Shown here piece by piece: positions 7,819 to 14,299 of a DNA stretch of 18,556 nt; positions within the stretch are counted from its first letter, which is position 1, and each line of letters begins with the position of its first letter. The DNA is taken from assembly GCA_003164375.1 (NCBI GenBank), contig PLTE01000223.1, positions 9,773 to 28,328 of the forward strand, written 5' to 3'. Source of the DNA: Hyphomicrobiales bacterium. Its GTDB lineage: Bacteria > Pseudomonadota > Alphaproteobacteria > Rhizobiales > Xanthobacteraceae. Position numbers and translations under genes: made by a program. The notes beneath the pieces are model-generated. The model worked only from the letters and a program-made list of their open reading frames with translations, had not been told where the DNA came from and made no database searches.

Positions 7819-7846
7819 ATATTGGCCATTGCCCGATGGCAAATAT
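7819..7846. promoter_or_regulatory. Imperfect AT-rich palindrome, possible operator
   Basis: ATATTGGCCAT (7819-7829) and ATGGCAAATAT (7836-7846) are reverse complements except at one central position, with a 6-bp spacer. The half-site size and spacing would suit a dimeric regulator. It lies about 120 bp upstream of the minus-strand gene start and 310 bp upstream of the small lipoprotein. No regulator is identified and it may be chance. Confidence 0.25.
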
Positions 7847-8108
7847 TCGGCGCGAACTCCGGATTTTCCGTGGTGCGGCATATTTGCAACGTCTGGCGAA
7901 TCGATGAGTGAGCAAGGCTATTCTAGCGGAAATCATCGCGTTGGCGGGCCTTACCATCGGGCTTCGACCAAAATCGCGCCCTAAACTGTGCCGCGCGGAG
8001 CCTTTTGCGACGAGTTCCTAATCAAACCTTAATTCGCGTGCGCGTGGAACCGCATACGCGGCACAATCAAATCAAGACTGTGTCTTTTCTGCACTAGAGG
8101 ATTGGATG

Positions 8109-8147
8109 CCCCCTCTGTATGGTTAATCTCGTCATGACAAGGGGGAG
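8109..8147 (+). promoter_or_regulatory. Strong ribosome-binding site with complementary upstream C-run
   Basis: GGGGGAG at 8141-8147 lies 8 bases before the ATG at 8156 and is a very strong Shine-Dalgarno sequence. CCCCCT at 8109-8114 is complementary to AGGGGG at 8140-8145, with a 25-base loop. If the transcript starts upstream of 8109, this pairing could mask the ribosome-binding site. The site is clear; the masking is inferred. Confidence 0.45.
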
Positions 8148-8155
8148 TTTTCTCC

Positions 8156-8266
8156 ATGAAGAAGTTTGCTTTAGCAACGGCTGCGGTGCTCGCTCTCCTC
8201 AGCATCGCCGGCTGCGCCAACACCGGCAAGGGTAAGGCCCCGCCGCCGGTCGTTACGAAGGGCTAA
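8156..8266 (+). CDS. Very small lipoprotein (36 aa)
   Basis: The 36-residue product starts with MKKFALATAAVLALL and continues to the lipobox SIAGC, with Cys at residue 20, leaving a mature peptide of only 17 residues (CANTGKGKAPPPVVTKG). A strong ribosome-binding site upstream and a clear terminator 29 bp after the stop frame it as a genuine monocistronic gene. The Lys/Gly/Pro-rich mature part carries positive charge. The layout resembles entericidin-type small lipoproteins, but I do not recognise a specific family and assign no function. The ATG at 8156 is the only reasonable start. Confidence 0.85.
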   Translation: MKKFALATAAVLALLSIAGCANTGKGKAPPPVVTKG

Positions 8267-8294
8267 CTGCCAATACGGTAGTTATCTAGGGGAA

Positions 8295-8326
8295 GGGCCG
8301 GCCTTGTGCCGGCCCCTTTTCTTTTT
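8295..8326 (+). terminator. Rho-independent terminator of the small lipoprotein gene
   Basis: GGGCCGGC (8295-8302) and GCCGGCCC (8308-8315) form a perfect 8-bp GC stem with a 5-base CTTGT loop, followed by CTTTTCTTTTT. Read on the minus strand there is no U-tract, so it acts mainly on the plus-strand gene and not on the convergent lyase gene ending at 8361. Confidence 0.93.
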
Positions 8327-8360
8327 GGCGGTCCCTTTTGTCCGCTACGGTCGCCAACGC

Positions 8361-9260
8361 CTATTCCGCCGCACGCTTGCGCGCGAGGGCCGCGGCTGCA
8401 GTGTCGTAGCTCTCCTCCCGCGCCAGCATATCCTTCAATCCGACCAGCTCGTAATAGTCCTCAAGCGGCAGAAGATGGTCGAATGTCGCGGTCAGCGAGT
8501 TCTCTCGCTTGAGAATCCGCAGCACGTTGCGGACGGCATGGGCTGCGGCAAATAGCGCAAGCGATGGGAACGTCGCCGCGACGACGCCGGCCGCTTCGAG
8601 CTCTTCAAGACTTCTGCGTTTGAGGCCAGCAGCCTGCGATAGCGTCGCCATATGCGGCCCGTCCACTTCGCGGATCACCCGCTTGATATCCTCGATCGCG
8701 TCGACGCCCATCGGTTTCGCCATGTCGGCGCCGGCTGCCATGAAAAGCTGACTGCGCTCGATCGCGGCGCTGAGACCATCGACACCGGCGGCGTCGGTAC
8801 GTGCGACAATGAAAAGATCGGGATCGCGGCGCGCATCGAGCGCAGCCTTGATCTTGGCCAGCATCTGCTCGACCGGGATGACCTGCTTGCCCGGGAGATA
8901 ACCGCAGCGATTTGGAAACACCTGATCGCTTAGGAAGACGGCGGCGACGCCGGCGGCCTCAAAGGCGCGCACCATCTGCCGCACATTGTTGACGCCGCCA
9001 AACCCGGTATCGGCGTCGACATAGACCGGGATCTCCACGGCCGCGCAGATGCGTCCGTAATGATCGGCATAGTCGCGCATATTGGACTGGCCCATGTCCG
9101 GCTGCGCGAGCATTGAGCCGATGGCGGCATTGCCACCGGCACAGATCGCTTCATATCCCTCCGCTTCCATGATGCGGGCCGACATCCCGTCGTAGGCGCC
9201 CGGCATCAGAACCAGACGGTTACCCGCCATAATCTCCCGGAATTTCTTTCGCACGTTCAT
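8361..9260 (-). CDS. Isocitrate lyase/PEP mutase superfamily protein (methylisocitrate or dimethylmalate lyase-like)
   Basis: This 299-aa protein has the superfamily's TIM-barrel layout: LMPGAYDGMSARIMEAEG at residues 18-35, the metal-binding VDADTGFGG at 81-89 and the lyase-type loop PNRCGYLPGK at 116-125. In typical methylisocitrate-type lyases the preceding strand ends in E-D-Q and the loop reads K-R-C-G-H. Here the codons clearly give S-D-Q (111-113) and N-R-C-G-Y (117-121): the Cys is kept, while the Glu, Lys and His positions differ. The superfamily cleaves or forms C-C or P-C bonds on 2-hydroxy- and 2-oxo-acids in the cytoplasm. The start is supported by GGAGGAG upstream. It follows the LeuD-like gene by 61 bp and is last in that operon. 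Specific reaction unknown. Confidence 0.88.
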   Translation of the reverse strand: MNVRKKFREIMAGNRLVLMPGAYDGMSARIMEAEGYEAICAGGNAAIGSMLAQPDMGQSNMRDYADHYGRICAAVEIPVYVDADTGFGGVNNVRQMVRAFEAAGVAAVFLSDQVFPNRCGYLPGKQVIPVEQMLAKIKAALDARRDPDLFIVARTDAAGVDGLSAAIERSQLFMAAGADMAKPMGVDAIEDIKRVIREVDGPHMATLSQAAGLKRRSLEELEAAGVVAATFPSLALFAAAHAVRNVLRILKRENSLTATFDHLLPLEDYYELVGLKDMLAREESYDTAAAALARKRAAE

Positions 9261-9321
9261 CGCGCGTCTCCTCCATTAAAGCGTGTCTTACCGCTCCCAC
9301 TTGCGGCGAGAGAAAATTCAT

Positions 9322-9951
9322 TCATCGGCGGATGTCCTCGGCCGCCTGCAACCACGGCTGTGCCGCGGCGGCACGGCGCTCCCAGCTTGCGATCTCATCG
9401 CTATGTTTAAGCGTCAACCCGATATCGTCGAGACCTTCGAGCAGCCGCGTGCGATCGGGGCCCGCGATGTCGAACACGATATCCGGGCCGCCCGGCCCGC
9501 TGATGCTCTGAGCCACGAGATCGACCGTGAACGGGGCCGCGCCATCGACCGCAACCACCCGCGCAATGAAGGCATCGGCATCCTGCGGTCGCAGCACCAC
9601 CGGCAACAGGGCGTTCTGCAAACAATTCTCGCGATAGATGTCGGCGAAGCTTTTCGCGACGATGACGCGGATGTTATTCGCCAGCATGCTCCACACTGCG
9701 GATTCGCGCGACGATCCGGCGCCGAAATTATGTCCCGTCACCAAAATGCCGGCGCCGCGGAACTGCGGCTTGTTGAGAACGAAATCCGGATTTTCGCGGC
9801 CGTCTTCGTACCAGCGCGCCCGGTTGAACAGCACCACACGGTAATCGTCCTTGAGGCCGCGCGACTGCAGGATCGGCGCGATCTGGTCGGTATTGATGTC
9901 GTCCACTAGCAGCGGAGCCGCAATCCCGGTGTGATTGGTGAAGGGTTGCAT
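9322..9951 (-). CDS. LeuD-type small subunit of an aconitase-family dehydratase
   Basis: This 209-aa protein matches the 3-isopropylmalate dehydratase small subunit in length and layout: the N-terminal strand-loop is DINTDQIAPILQSRG (residues 18-32) and the substrate loop is GHNFGAGSSRESAV (73-86). Canonical LeuD usually has GxNFGCGSSREHAPW, so the Cys, His and Pro positions are changed here. This subunit supplies the swivelling domain that shapes substrate specificity. The ATG at 9951 overlaps the large-subunit stop (TGATG); a GTG at 9954 would give a 4-base GTGA overlap and one extra residue. The partner is the LeuC-like gene directly upstream. The substrate may be isopropylmalate or another 2-hydroxyacid such as dimethylmalate or citramalate. 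Confidence 0.88.
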   Translation of the reverse strand: MQPFTNHTGIAAPLLVDDINTDQIAPILQSRGLKDDYRVVLFNRARWYEDGRENPDFVLNKPQFRGAGILVTGHNFGAGSSRESAVWSMLANNIRVIVAKSFADIYRENCLQNALLPVVLRPQDADAFIARVVAVDGAAPFTVDLVAQSISGPGGPDIVFDIAGPDRTRLLEGLDDIGLTLKHSDEIASWERRAAAAQPWLQAAEDIRR

Positions 9952-11360
9952 CACGCCGCCCCCGCCAGCAATTGCCGCACATCGGCGATGCGGCCGGCGA
10001 TAGCACTCGCAGCAGCCGTCGCCGGACTCGCCAGATGGGTCCGCACCTTCAGTCCTTGGCGATTTTCGAAGTTACGGTTGGTGGTCGATACGACACGTTC
10101 GCCAGGCTGGCCGCGGTCACCATTGCTGCCGGCACACATCGAGCAAGCGGATTCGCCCCAGAAGAAGCCGGCATCGCGGAACACGCGATCGAGGCCGGCT
10201 GCTTCCGCCTCGCGCTTTACGGTAGACGAGCCGGGCACCACCATGGCGACGACGCCATCCGCAACGCGCCGGCCGCGCACTACAGCGGCGGCAACCTGCA
10301 AGTCCGGCAGCCGGCTATTGGTGCACGAGCCGATAAAGACACGACCGACCGGCAAACCCAGGAGCGGCGTTCCGGGCGCCAGGTCCATATAGGCGAACGC
10401 GCTCTCCGCGGCGGCGCGCCGGCTCGGCTCGACCGTGGCCGCATCGGGAACGCGGTCGGAGATACCGACGACCTGGCTCGGATCGGTGCCCCAGGTGATC
10501 TGCGGTTCAAGGGCCGCGCAATCGAGAGTGACTTCGCGATCGAATACGGCATCCGCGTCGGTCACCAGCGTGCGCCAATAGCCGAGCGCGCGATCCCACA
10601 GCGCGCCGTGCGGCGCGAAAGGCCGGCCCTCGATCCAGGCGAAGGTGGCATCGTCAGGCGCAACGAAACCCGACCGGCCACCCATCTCGATATTGAGATT
10701 GCACAGCGTCATGCGCTGTTCGATCGGCATCGCGGCAATGGCTGCACCGCCATATTCGACGGCATAGCCGCGCGCGCCCGACACCCCGAGATTTGCGATC
10801 AGCCGCAATGCCACGTCCTTGGCGTTGACGTGGGCGCCGAGGTGGCCGTCGAGCCGCACCCGCATGCGTTTCGGCCGCTTCAGCGCCATCACTTGGGTGA
10901 CGAGAATATGCGCCAGTTCGCTGGTGCCGCAGCCGAAAGCCAACGCTCCGACGCCGCCGACGGTGCTGGCGTGACTGTCGGGGACCGCATGCGTCGCACC
11001 CGGCAGCACGATGCCGAGTTCCGGCGCCACGACATGCGAAATGCCTTGATCGGGATCGTCGATATCGAAAAGTCGGATGCCATATTGGCGGCAGCCGTCG
11101 CGCATTGCCTTGATAAACGCTGCCCCCGACGGATTGCTGTCGTCGTCGCGGCCCGGCTTGGTGGCGACCGTGTGATCCTGCACCGCGAAGGTCAGGTCCG
11201 GGCGGTGGACGTCGCGGCCCTGCTTGCGCAATTGCGCAAAGGCATGATGGGCATGCAATTCGTGCAGAACGTGTCGGTCGATATAGATAAGATCGCGGCC
11301 GTCGGCGCGCTGACCGACGCAATGAAACTCCCAAATCTTGTCGAACAATGTGCGTGGCAT
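9951..11360 (-). CDS. LeuC-type large subunit of an aconitase-family [4Fe-4S] dehydratase
   Basis: This 469-aa protein has the length and motifs of the isopropylmalate dehydratase large subunit. The three cluster Cys are in GSCTNSR (Cys346) and SACSMCAG (Cys406, Cys409), and TNRNFENRQG near the end is the family's C-terminal signature. Differences from standard LeuC are PDSHAST in place of CGDSHTST (residues 127-133), CNLNIEMGGRSG in place of the usual CNMSIEAGAR, and VVSTTNRNF in place of CASTSNRNF. It should hydrate or dehydrate a 2-hydroxyacid with the LeuD-like partner. First gene of the operon; the ribosome-binding site AGGGA is 7 bases upstream and directly abuts a palindromic repeat. 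A second, housekeeping leuCD elsewhere in the genome would fit, but cannot be seen here. Confidence 0.9.
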   Translation of the reverse strand: MPRTLFDKIWEFHCVGQRADGRDLIYIDRHVLHELHAHHAFAQLRKQGRDVHRPDLTFAVQDHTVATKPGRDDDSNPSGAAFIKAMRDGCRQYGIRLFDIDDPDQGISHVVAPELGIVLPGATHAVPDSHASTVGGVGALAFGCGTSELAHILVTQVMALKRPKRMRVRLDGHLGAHVNAKDVALRLIANLGVSGARGYAVEYGGAAIAAMPIEQRMTLCNLNIEMGGRSGFVAPDDATFAWIEGRPFAPHGALWDRALGYWRTLVTDADAVFDREVTLDCAALEPQITWGTDPSQVVGISDRVPDAATVEPSRRAAAESAFAYMDLAPGTPLLGLPVGRVFIGSCTNSRLPDLQVAAAVVRGRRVADGVVAMVVPGSSTVKREAEAAGLDRVFRDAGFFWGESACSMCAGSNGDRGQPGERVVSTTNRNFENRQGLKVRTHLASPATAAASAIAGRIADVRQLLAGAA

Positions 11361-11371
11361 GGCGTTTCCCT

Positions 11372-11445
11372 GAGCATGATCCGGAAAAAGCCCGCCCTCG
11401 GACTTGATCCGGGAGTGGTCACCGGCTTTCGAAAAAGATCATGCC
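11372..11445. repeat. Palindromic intergenic repeat element, copy 2, with internal insertion
   Basis: The same family as the element at 6328-6376. GCATGATC (11374-11381) pairs with GATCATGC (11437-11444). Compared with copy 1 it carries about 26 extra bases between GGAAAA and GTGG, and GATCCGG appears twice (11378-11384 and 11406-11412), so the insert may be a duplication or a second repeat type. The left arm touches the ribosome-binding site of the LeuC-like gene. Confidence 0.75.
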
Positions 11446-11535
11446 GAAACAAGATATGAGATATTTACTGCGGTAAGGCGGAGCGGAGCAACCCACCTAC
11501 GATTGCTATGCAACGGCCGCAGATTGGCCCCTTCA

Positions 11536-11808
11536 ATGCCACGTGTCGTCGGCATTGACCATCTGGTCTTAAGCGTCGGCAACTTCGCGCGCTCGAAGGA
11601 ATTTTACCGCAAGCTATTAAAGTTCCTCGACCCGCCGGGAGAATGTTACGACCGCAATTATTACGCCGTCTATTTCACCTATCCCGAGGGCATGACGCTC
11701 GAAGGTATGATCTGGGGGACGCCCAAAAAGAAGCGCGCACCAGCACGGCGCAAAAACGCGTACACGAGCACCAAGAAGAAAGCGAACAGGATAACCCGGA
11801 AATCCTGA
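11536..11808 (+). pseudogene. Glyoxalase-fold (VOC) gene with apparent in-frame internal deletion
   Basis: The 90-aa frame opens with a VOC N-terminus, GIDHLVLSVGNFARSKEFYRKLL (residues 6-28), including the metal-ligand His9. Immediately after FL (30-31) it jumps to DPPGECYDRNYYAVYF and EGMTLEGM (32-58), which is how such proteins end. In intact single-domain relatives of about 130 aa, some 55-70 residues (the first module's end, the linker and the start of the second module) separate these parts, so the fold cannot form normally. The reading frame survives the junction at about 11627. A Lys/Arg-rich tail (residues 64-90) follows. No good ribosome-binding site precedes the ATG at 11536. I call it a decayed gene; a short functional peptide is possible but less likely. 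Confidence 0.7.
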
Positions 11809-11839
11809 CCCGGTATCGCAAAATCCAGGCCTTGCAGGA

Positions 11840-13504
11840 TCAAGACGCCGCGCGCAGAAACGGCCGGATATGGGCGACTACATTATTGCGGCCACGATGT
11901 TTAGCGTCATAGAGCGCATTGTCGGCCGCCTCGATCAAATCGGCGGCGGTTTGATATTTTTCCGGCACCATGGACTCGACGCCGACGCTGATCGTGACAT
12001 AGCTGCAGGGCGATTCGGCGTGATTGATGAAAAGGTCCTCGACCGCCTTGCGCGCTTCGTCGGCAAGAGCGGCCGCCCGCTCGACATCGAGGCCAGGCAA
12101 CAGCAGCGCGAACTCCTCGCCGCCGTAGCGGCCGACCAGCACGGCTTCTTCCAGCGTGACCAGCGACAGCGTCTCGCCGACCGCGCGCAGGCAGGTATCG
12201 CCGGCGACATGGCCATAGCGGTCGTTGAACAGCTTAAAATGATCGATATCGACCATCATCAGCGCAAGTGGCTTGCGCTGTTCGCGCGCACGCTGCCATT
12301 CGCGCTCGATCTGCCGATCGAAGGCACGGCGATTCGCGAGCCCCGTAAGGCCGTCGAGGCTCGCCAGCTCTTCCAGATGCTCGTTGGCGATCTGCAACTC
12401 TTCCTCGCGCGCGGCAAGCTTGGCGGCCATGTCGTCAAGCGCAGCCGCGAGCGGCGCGAACTCGGCGACCCACGGCTCCTGCGACGCGCGAGCGTCAAGG
12501 TCGCCGCGACCAAATCGCGCGGCCGTGCGCACCAGCGATCTGATCGGTCGCACCACCAGTTGCTCGCCGCCGAACCAGGCGACAAGGAGAACGAATAGGC
12601 CGAACACGATCAGCTGGAGGTAGGCGAAATCGATCTCATGGTCGATCCCGCTGTGCACGGCGTTTTCGTCGAGGCCGACGGCCAATCGCGCCTTCGTCCA
12701 CGGCACGCGGACATAGGCGAAGATGCGGTTGACGCCGTCGAAGCCGGGCGCGGTGATCGAACCTTCGTCGTTGGCGAGCATTTGCTGCGTCAAAGCATAT
12801 TGGACAAAACGCTTGCCGAGATAGGCCTCTTGATCGGGCGAGCCGGCGATCAGCGAGCCGCCACCGTCGAGCAGCAAGACCGACGCGCCCGAATGGTTGG
12901 CCGCCGTCGCGGCGAGATCGCCGATCCATTGCAGATTGATGACGGCGAGCACGACGCCGCCGAGCGAGCCGTCGTCCTTGATGACCGGAAACGTGGCAAT
13001 CACGCTCGGCACCTGATTGAGGCGATTGATCATGTAATCGCTGAGCGCAAATTCGCGCGAAGTCAGCGCATCCTGGAAATGCGGTCGGTCGGAAACGTTT
13101 AATCCGATCGCCAGAGAATCGTTCGAACACTTGATGCGGCCGTCGGTTCCGGCGATAGAAAGATTGCGGATCCAGGGAATATTGGACGTCAGGTCAGTCA
13201 TGTATTGGTTGCAGGTGGACGGCTCCGGCGGCATTTTGACATACACGCGGGATACGATCTGAACCAATGCGCGAACCGTATAGATGATCTCGCGCTGGGC
13301 CTCGACGCCGCGCCGCGCGAGTTCGATAACGTCGCTATGGGCGCGTTCGGTGCGCTCGGCGCGAGCCTTTTCGAGACCATGGACACGCTCGAGCATCAGG
13401 GGAGTGATCGCCAGCAACGCGAGAACGATCAGCCGGGCGCGAATGCTCAGGATCGGCCTGTTCCGCCGCGGCAGCGGTTCCAAATTGACTTGGCAGCCCG
13501 ACAT
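11840..13504 (-). CDS. Membrane-bound diguanylate cyclase (dCache-HAMP-GGDEF)
   Basis: This 554-aa inner-membrane sensor should make cyclic di-GMP from two GTP. In order: membrane helix at about 22-38; a periplasmic dCache-type sensor at about 40-290, with the typical DRPHFQDAL (139-147) and SVIATFPVIKDDGSLGGVVLAVINL (167-191) blocks; second helix about 293-312; HAMP linker and coiled coil about 314-380; GGDEF domain from SLDGLTGLANRRAFD (382-396) with the active loop GGEEF (461-465). The inhibitory I-site RxxD expected just before LVGRY is replaced by EEAV (452-455), so product inhibition is probably absent. GGGGGAG lies 6 bases before the ATG. No EAL domain. Divergent from yggS. Ligand unknown; dCache sensors often bind amino or organic acids. 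Confidence 0.92.
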   Translation of the reverse strand: MSGCQVNLEPLPRRNRPILSIRARLIVLALLAITPLMLERVHGLEKARAERTERAHSDVIELARRGVEAQREIIYTVRALVQIVSRVYVKMPPEPSTCNQYMTDLTSNIPWIRNLSIAGTDGRIKCSNDSLAIGLNVSDRPHFQDALTSREFALSDYMINRLNQVPSVIATFPVIKDDGSLGGVVLAVINLQWIGDLAATAANHSGASVLLLDGGGSLIAGSPDQEAYLGKRFVQYALTQQMLANDEGSITAPGFDGVNRIFAYVRVPWTKARLAVGLDENAVHSGIDHEIDFAYLQLIVFGLFVLLVAWFGGEQLVVRPIRSLVRTAARFGRGDLDARASQEPWVAEFAPLAAALDDMAAKLAAREEELQIANEHLEELASLDGLTGLANRRAFDRQIEREWQRAREQRKPLALMMVDIDHFKLFNDRYGHVAGDTCLRAVGETLSLVTLEEAVLVGRYGGEEFALLLPGLDVERAAALADEARKAVEDLFINHAESPCSYVTISVGVESMVPEKYQTAADLIEAADNALYDAKHRGRNNVVAHIRPFLRAAS

Positions 13505-13603
13505 TCTGCGCTCCCCCGGCCCAGTGCAACTACGTAGCCGAAATGCGTAAAAGTCACCTTCTTGCCAATGCTAAAATTTGAACATTCACGGGTCATTGAC
13601 GAA

Positions 13604-14299
13604 ATGGAAAGCACGACTAAACAGGCCGGTATTGCAGCGGTACGCGACGCCATCGCGCGCGGCTGCCGCGATGCCGGGCGCGATGTCGCGACCGTCACGC
13701 TGGTAGCGGTATCGAAAACCCTCGGCGCCGAGGCGATCGAACCGGTGATCGCCGCGGGCCAACGCGTCTTCGGTGAGAACCGCGTGCAGGAAGCCAAAGC
13801 CAAATGGCCGCCGCTCTTGGCGCGCCATTCGCCGTCCGATAGCCGTCTTGAACTGCACCTCATCGGCCCGCTGCAATCGAATAAGGCAAAAGACGCGGTA
13901 GCGCTATTTGACGCCATTCATTCGGTCGATCGGGCAAGCCTTGCCGAAGCGCTCGGCAAGGAGATCGCCAAACAGGGGCGCCGCCCGCTCTTGTTCGCGG
14001 AAATCAATACCGGGGCCGAACCGCAGAAAGCCGGCTTGCTACCGCAGGACGCCGATGCGTTTCTTGCCGCCTGCCGTGAGCGCTATGGCCTGTCGATCTC
14101 CGGTCTGATGTGCATTCCCCCGCACGACGAGGCGCCGGCTCCGCACTTCGCCCTGACCGCCAAGATCGCGAACCGCAACGGATTGAAACTTCTATCGATG
14201 GGCATGAGCGCGGATTTCACCACCGCGATCGCCTTCGGCGCCACCCATGTCCGTCTCGGCACAGCAATTTTCGGCGCCCGACCGACGGCTCTGACTTAG
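13604..14299 (+). CDS. yggS: YggS family pyridoxal-phosphate homeostasis protein
   Basis: This 231-aa PLP-binding protein is a single-domain TIM barrel of the alanine-racemase N-terminal type that buffers free PLP and affects amino- and keto-acid balance. LVAVSKT (residues 33-39) holds the PLP Lys38. GENRVQEAKAKW, LHLIGPLQSNKAK, IHSVDR, LMCIPP and the C-terminal LSMGMSADF with VRLGTAIFGAR are all hallmark blocks. The ATG at 13604 gives a usual length; an ATG at 13568 and a TTG at 13562 are in frame, and none has a strong ribosome-binding site, so the start is uncertain by up to 14 residues. It converges on the transpeptidase gene, with stop codons interlocked (TTAG, 14296-14299). Confidence 0.92.
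   Translation: MESTTKQAGIAAVRDAIARGCRDAGRDVATVTLVAVSKTLGAEAIEPVIAAGQRVFGENRVQEAKAKWPPLLARHSPSDSRLELHLIGPLQSNKAKDAVALFDAIHSVDRASLAEALGKEIAKQGRRPLLFAEINTGAEPQKAGLLPQDADAFLAACRERYGLSISGLMCIPPHDEAPAPHFALTAKIANRNGLKLLSMGMSADFTTAIAFGATHVRLGTAIFGARPTALT

Larger units (their letters stand above)
7700..8155. other. Intergenic region between divergent envelope genes
   Basis: These 456 bp separate the start of the minus-strand secreted-protein gene from the plus-strand small lipoprotein gene, so both promoters should lie here. The middle is more AT-rich than the flanks. I see an imperfect palindrome at 7819-7846 and, near the right end, a C-run able to pair with the next gene's ribosome-binding site. 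ORFs of 65-90 codons cross the region on both strands, but none has a good ribosome-binding site or a recognisable domain. Confidence 0.5.

Noticed and set aside
9283..9909. 208-codon plus-strand ORF across the LeuD-like gene
   Set aside because: Mirrors the minus-strand LeuD-type protein; no independent support.
1565..11360. Transporter operon and LeuCD-like/lyase operon as one functional cluster
   Set aside because: They are separated by three unrelated envelope genes, a terminator and opposite orientation; a shared substrate is possible but unsupported.
9972..11459. 495-codon plus-strand ORF opposite the LeuC-like gene
   Set aside because: It is antisense to a gene with clear LeuC motifs, its protein is low-complexity His/Arg/Ala-rich with no domain, and it arises from GC-rich codon bias.
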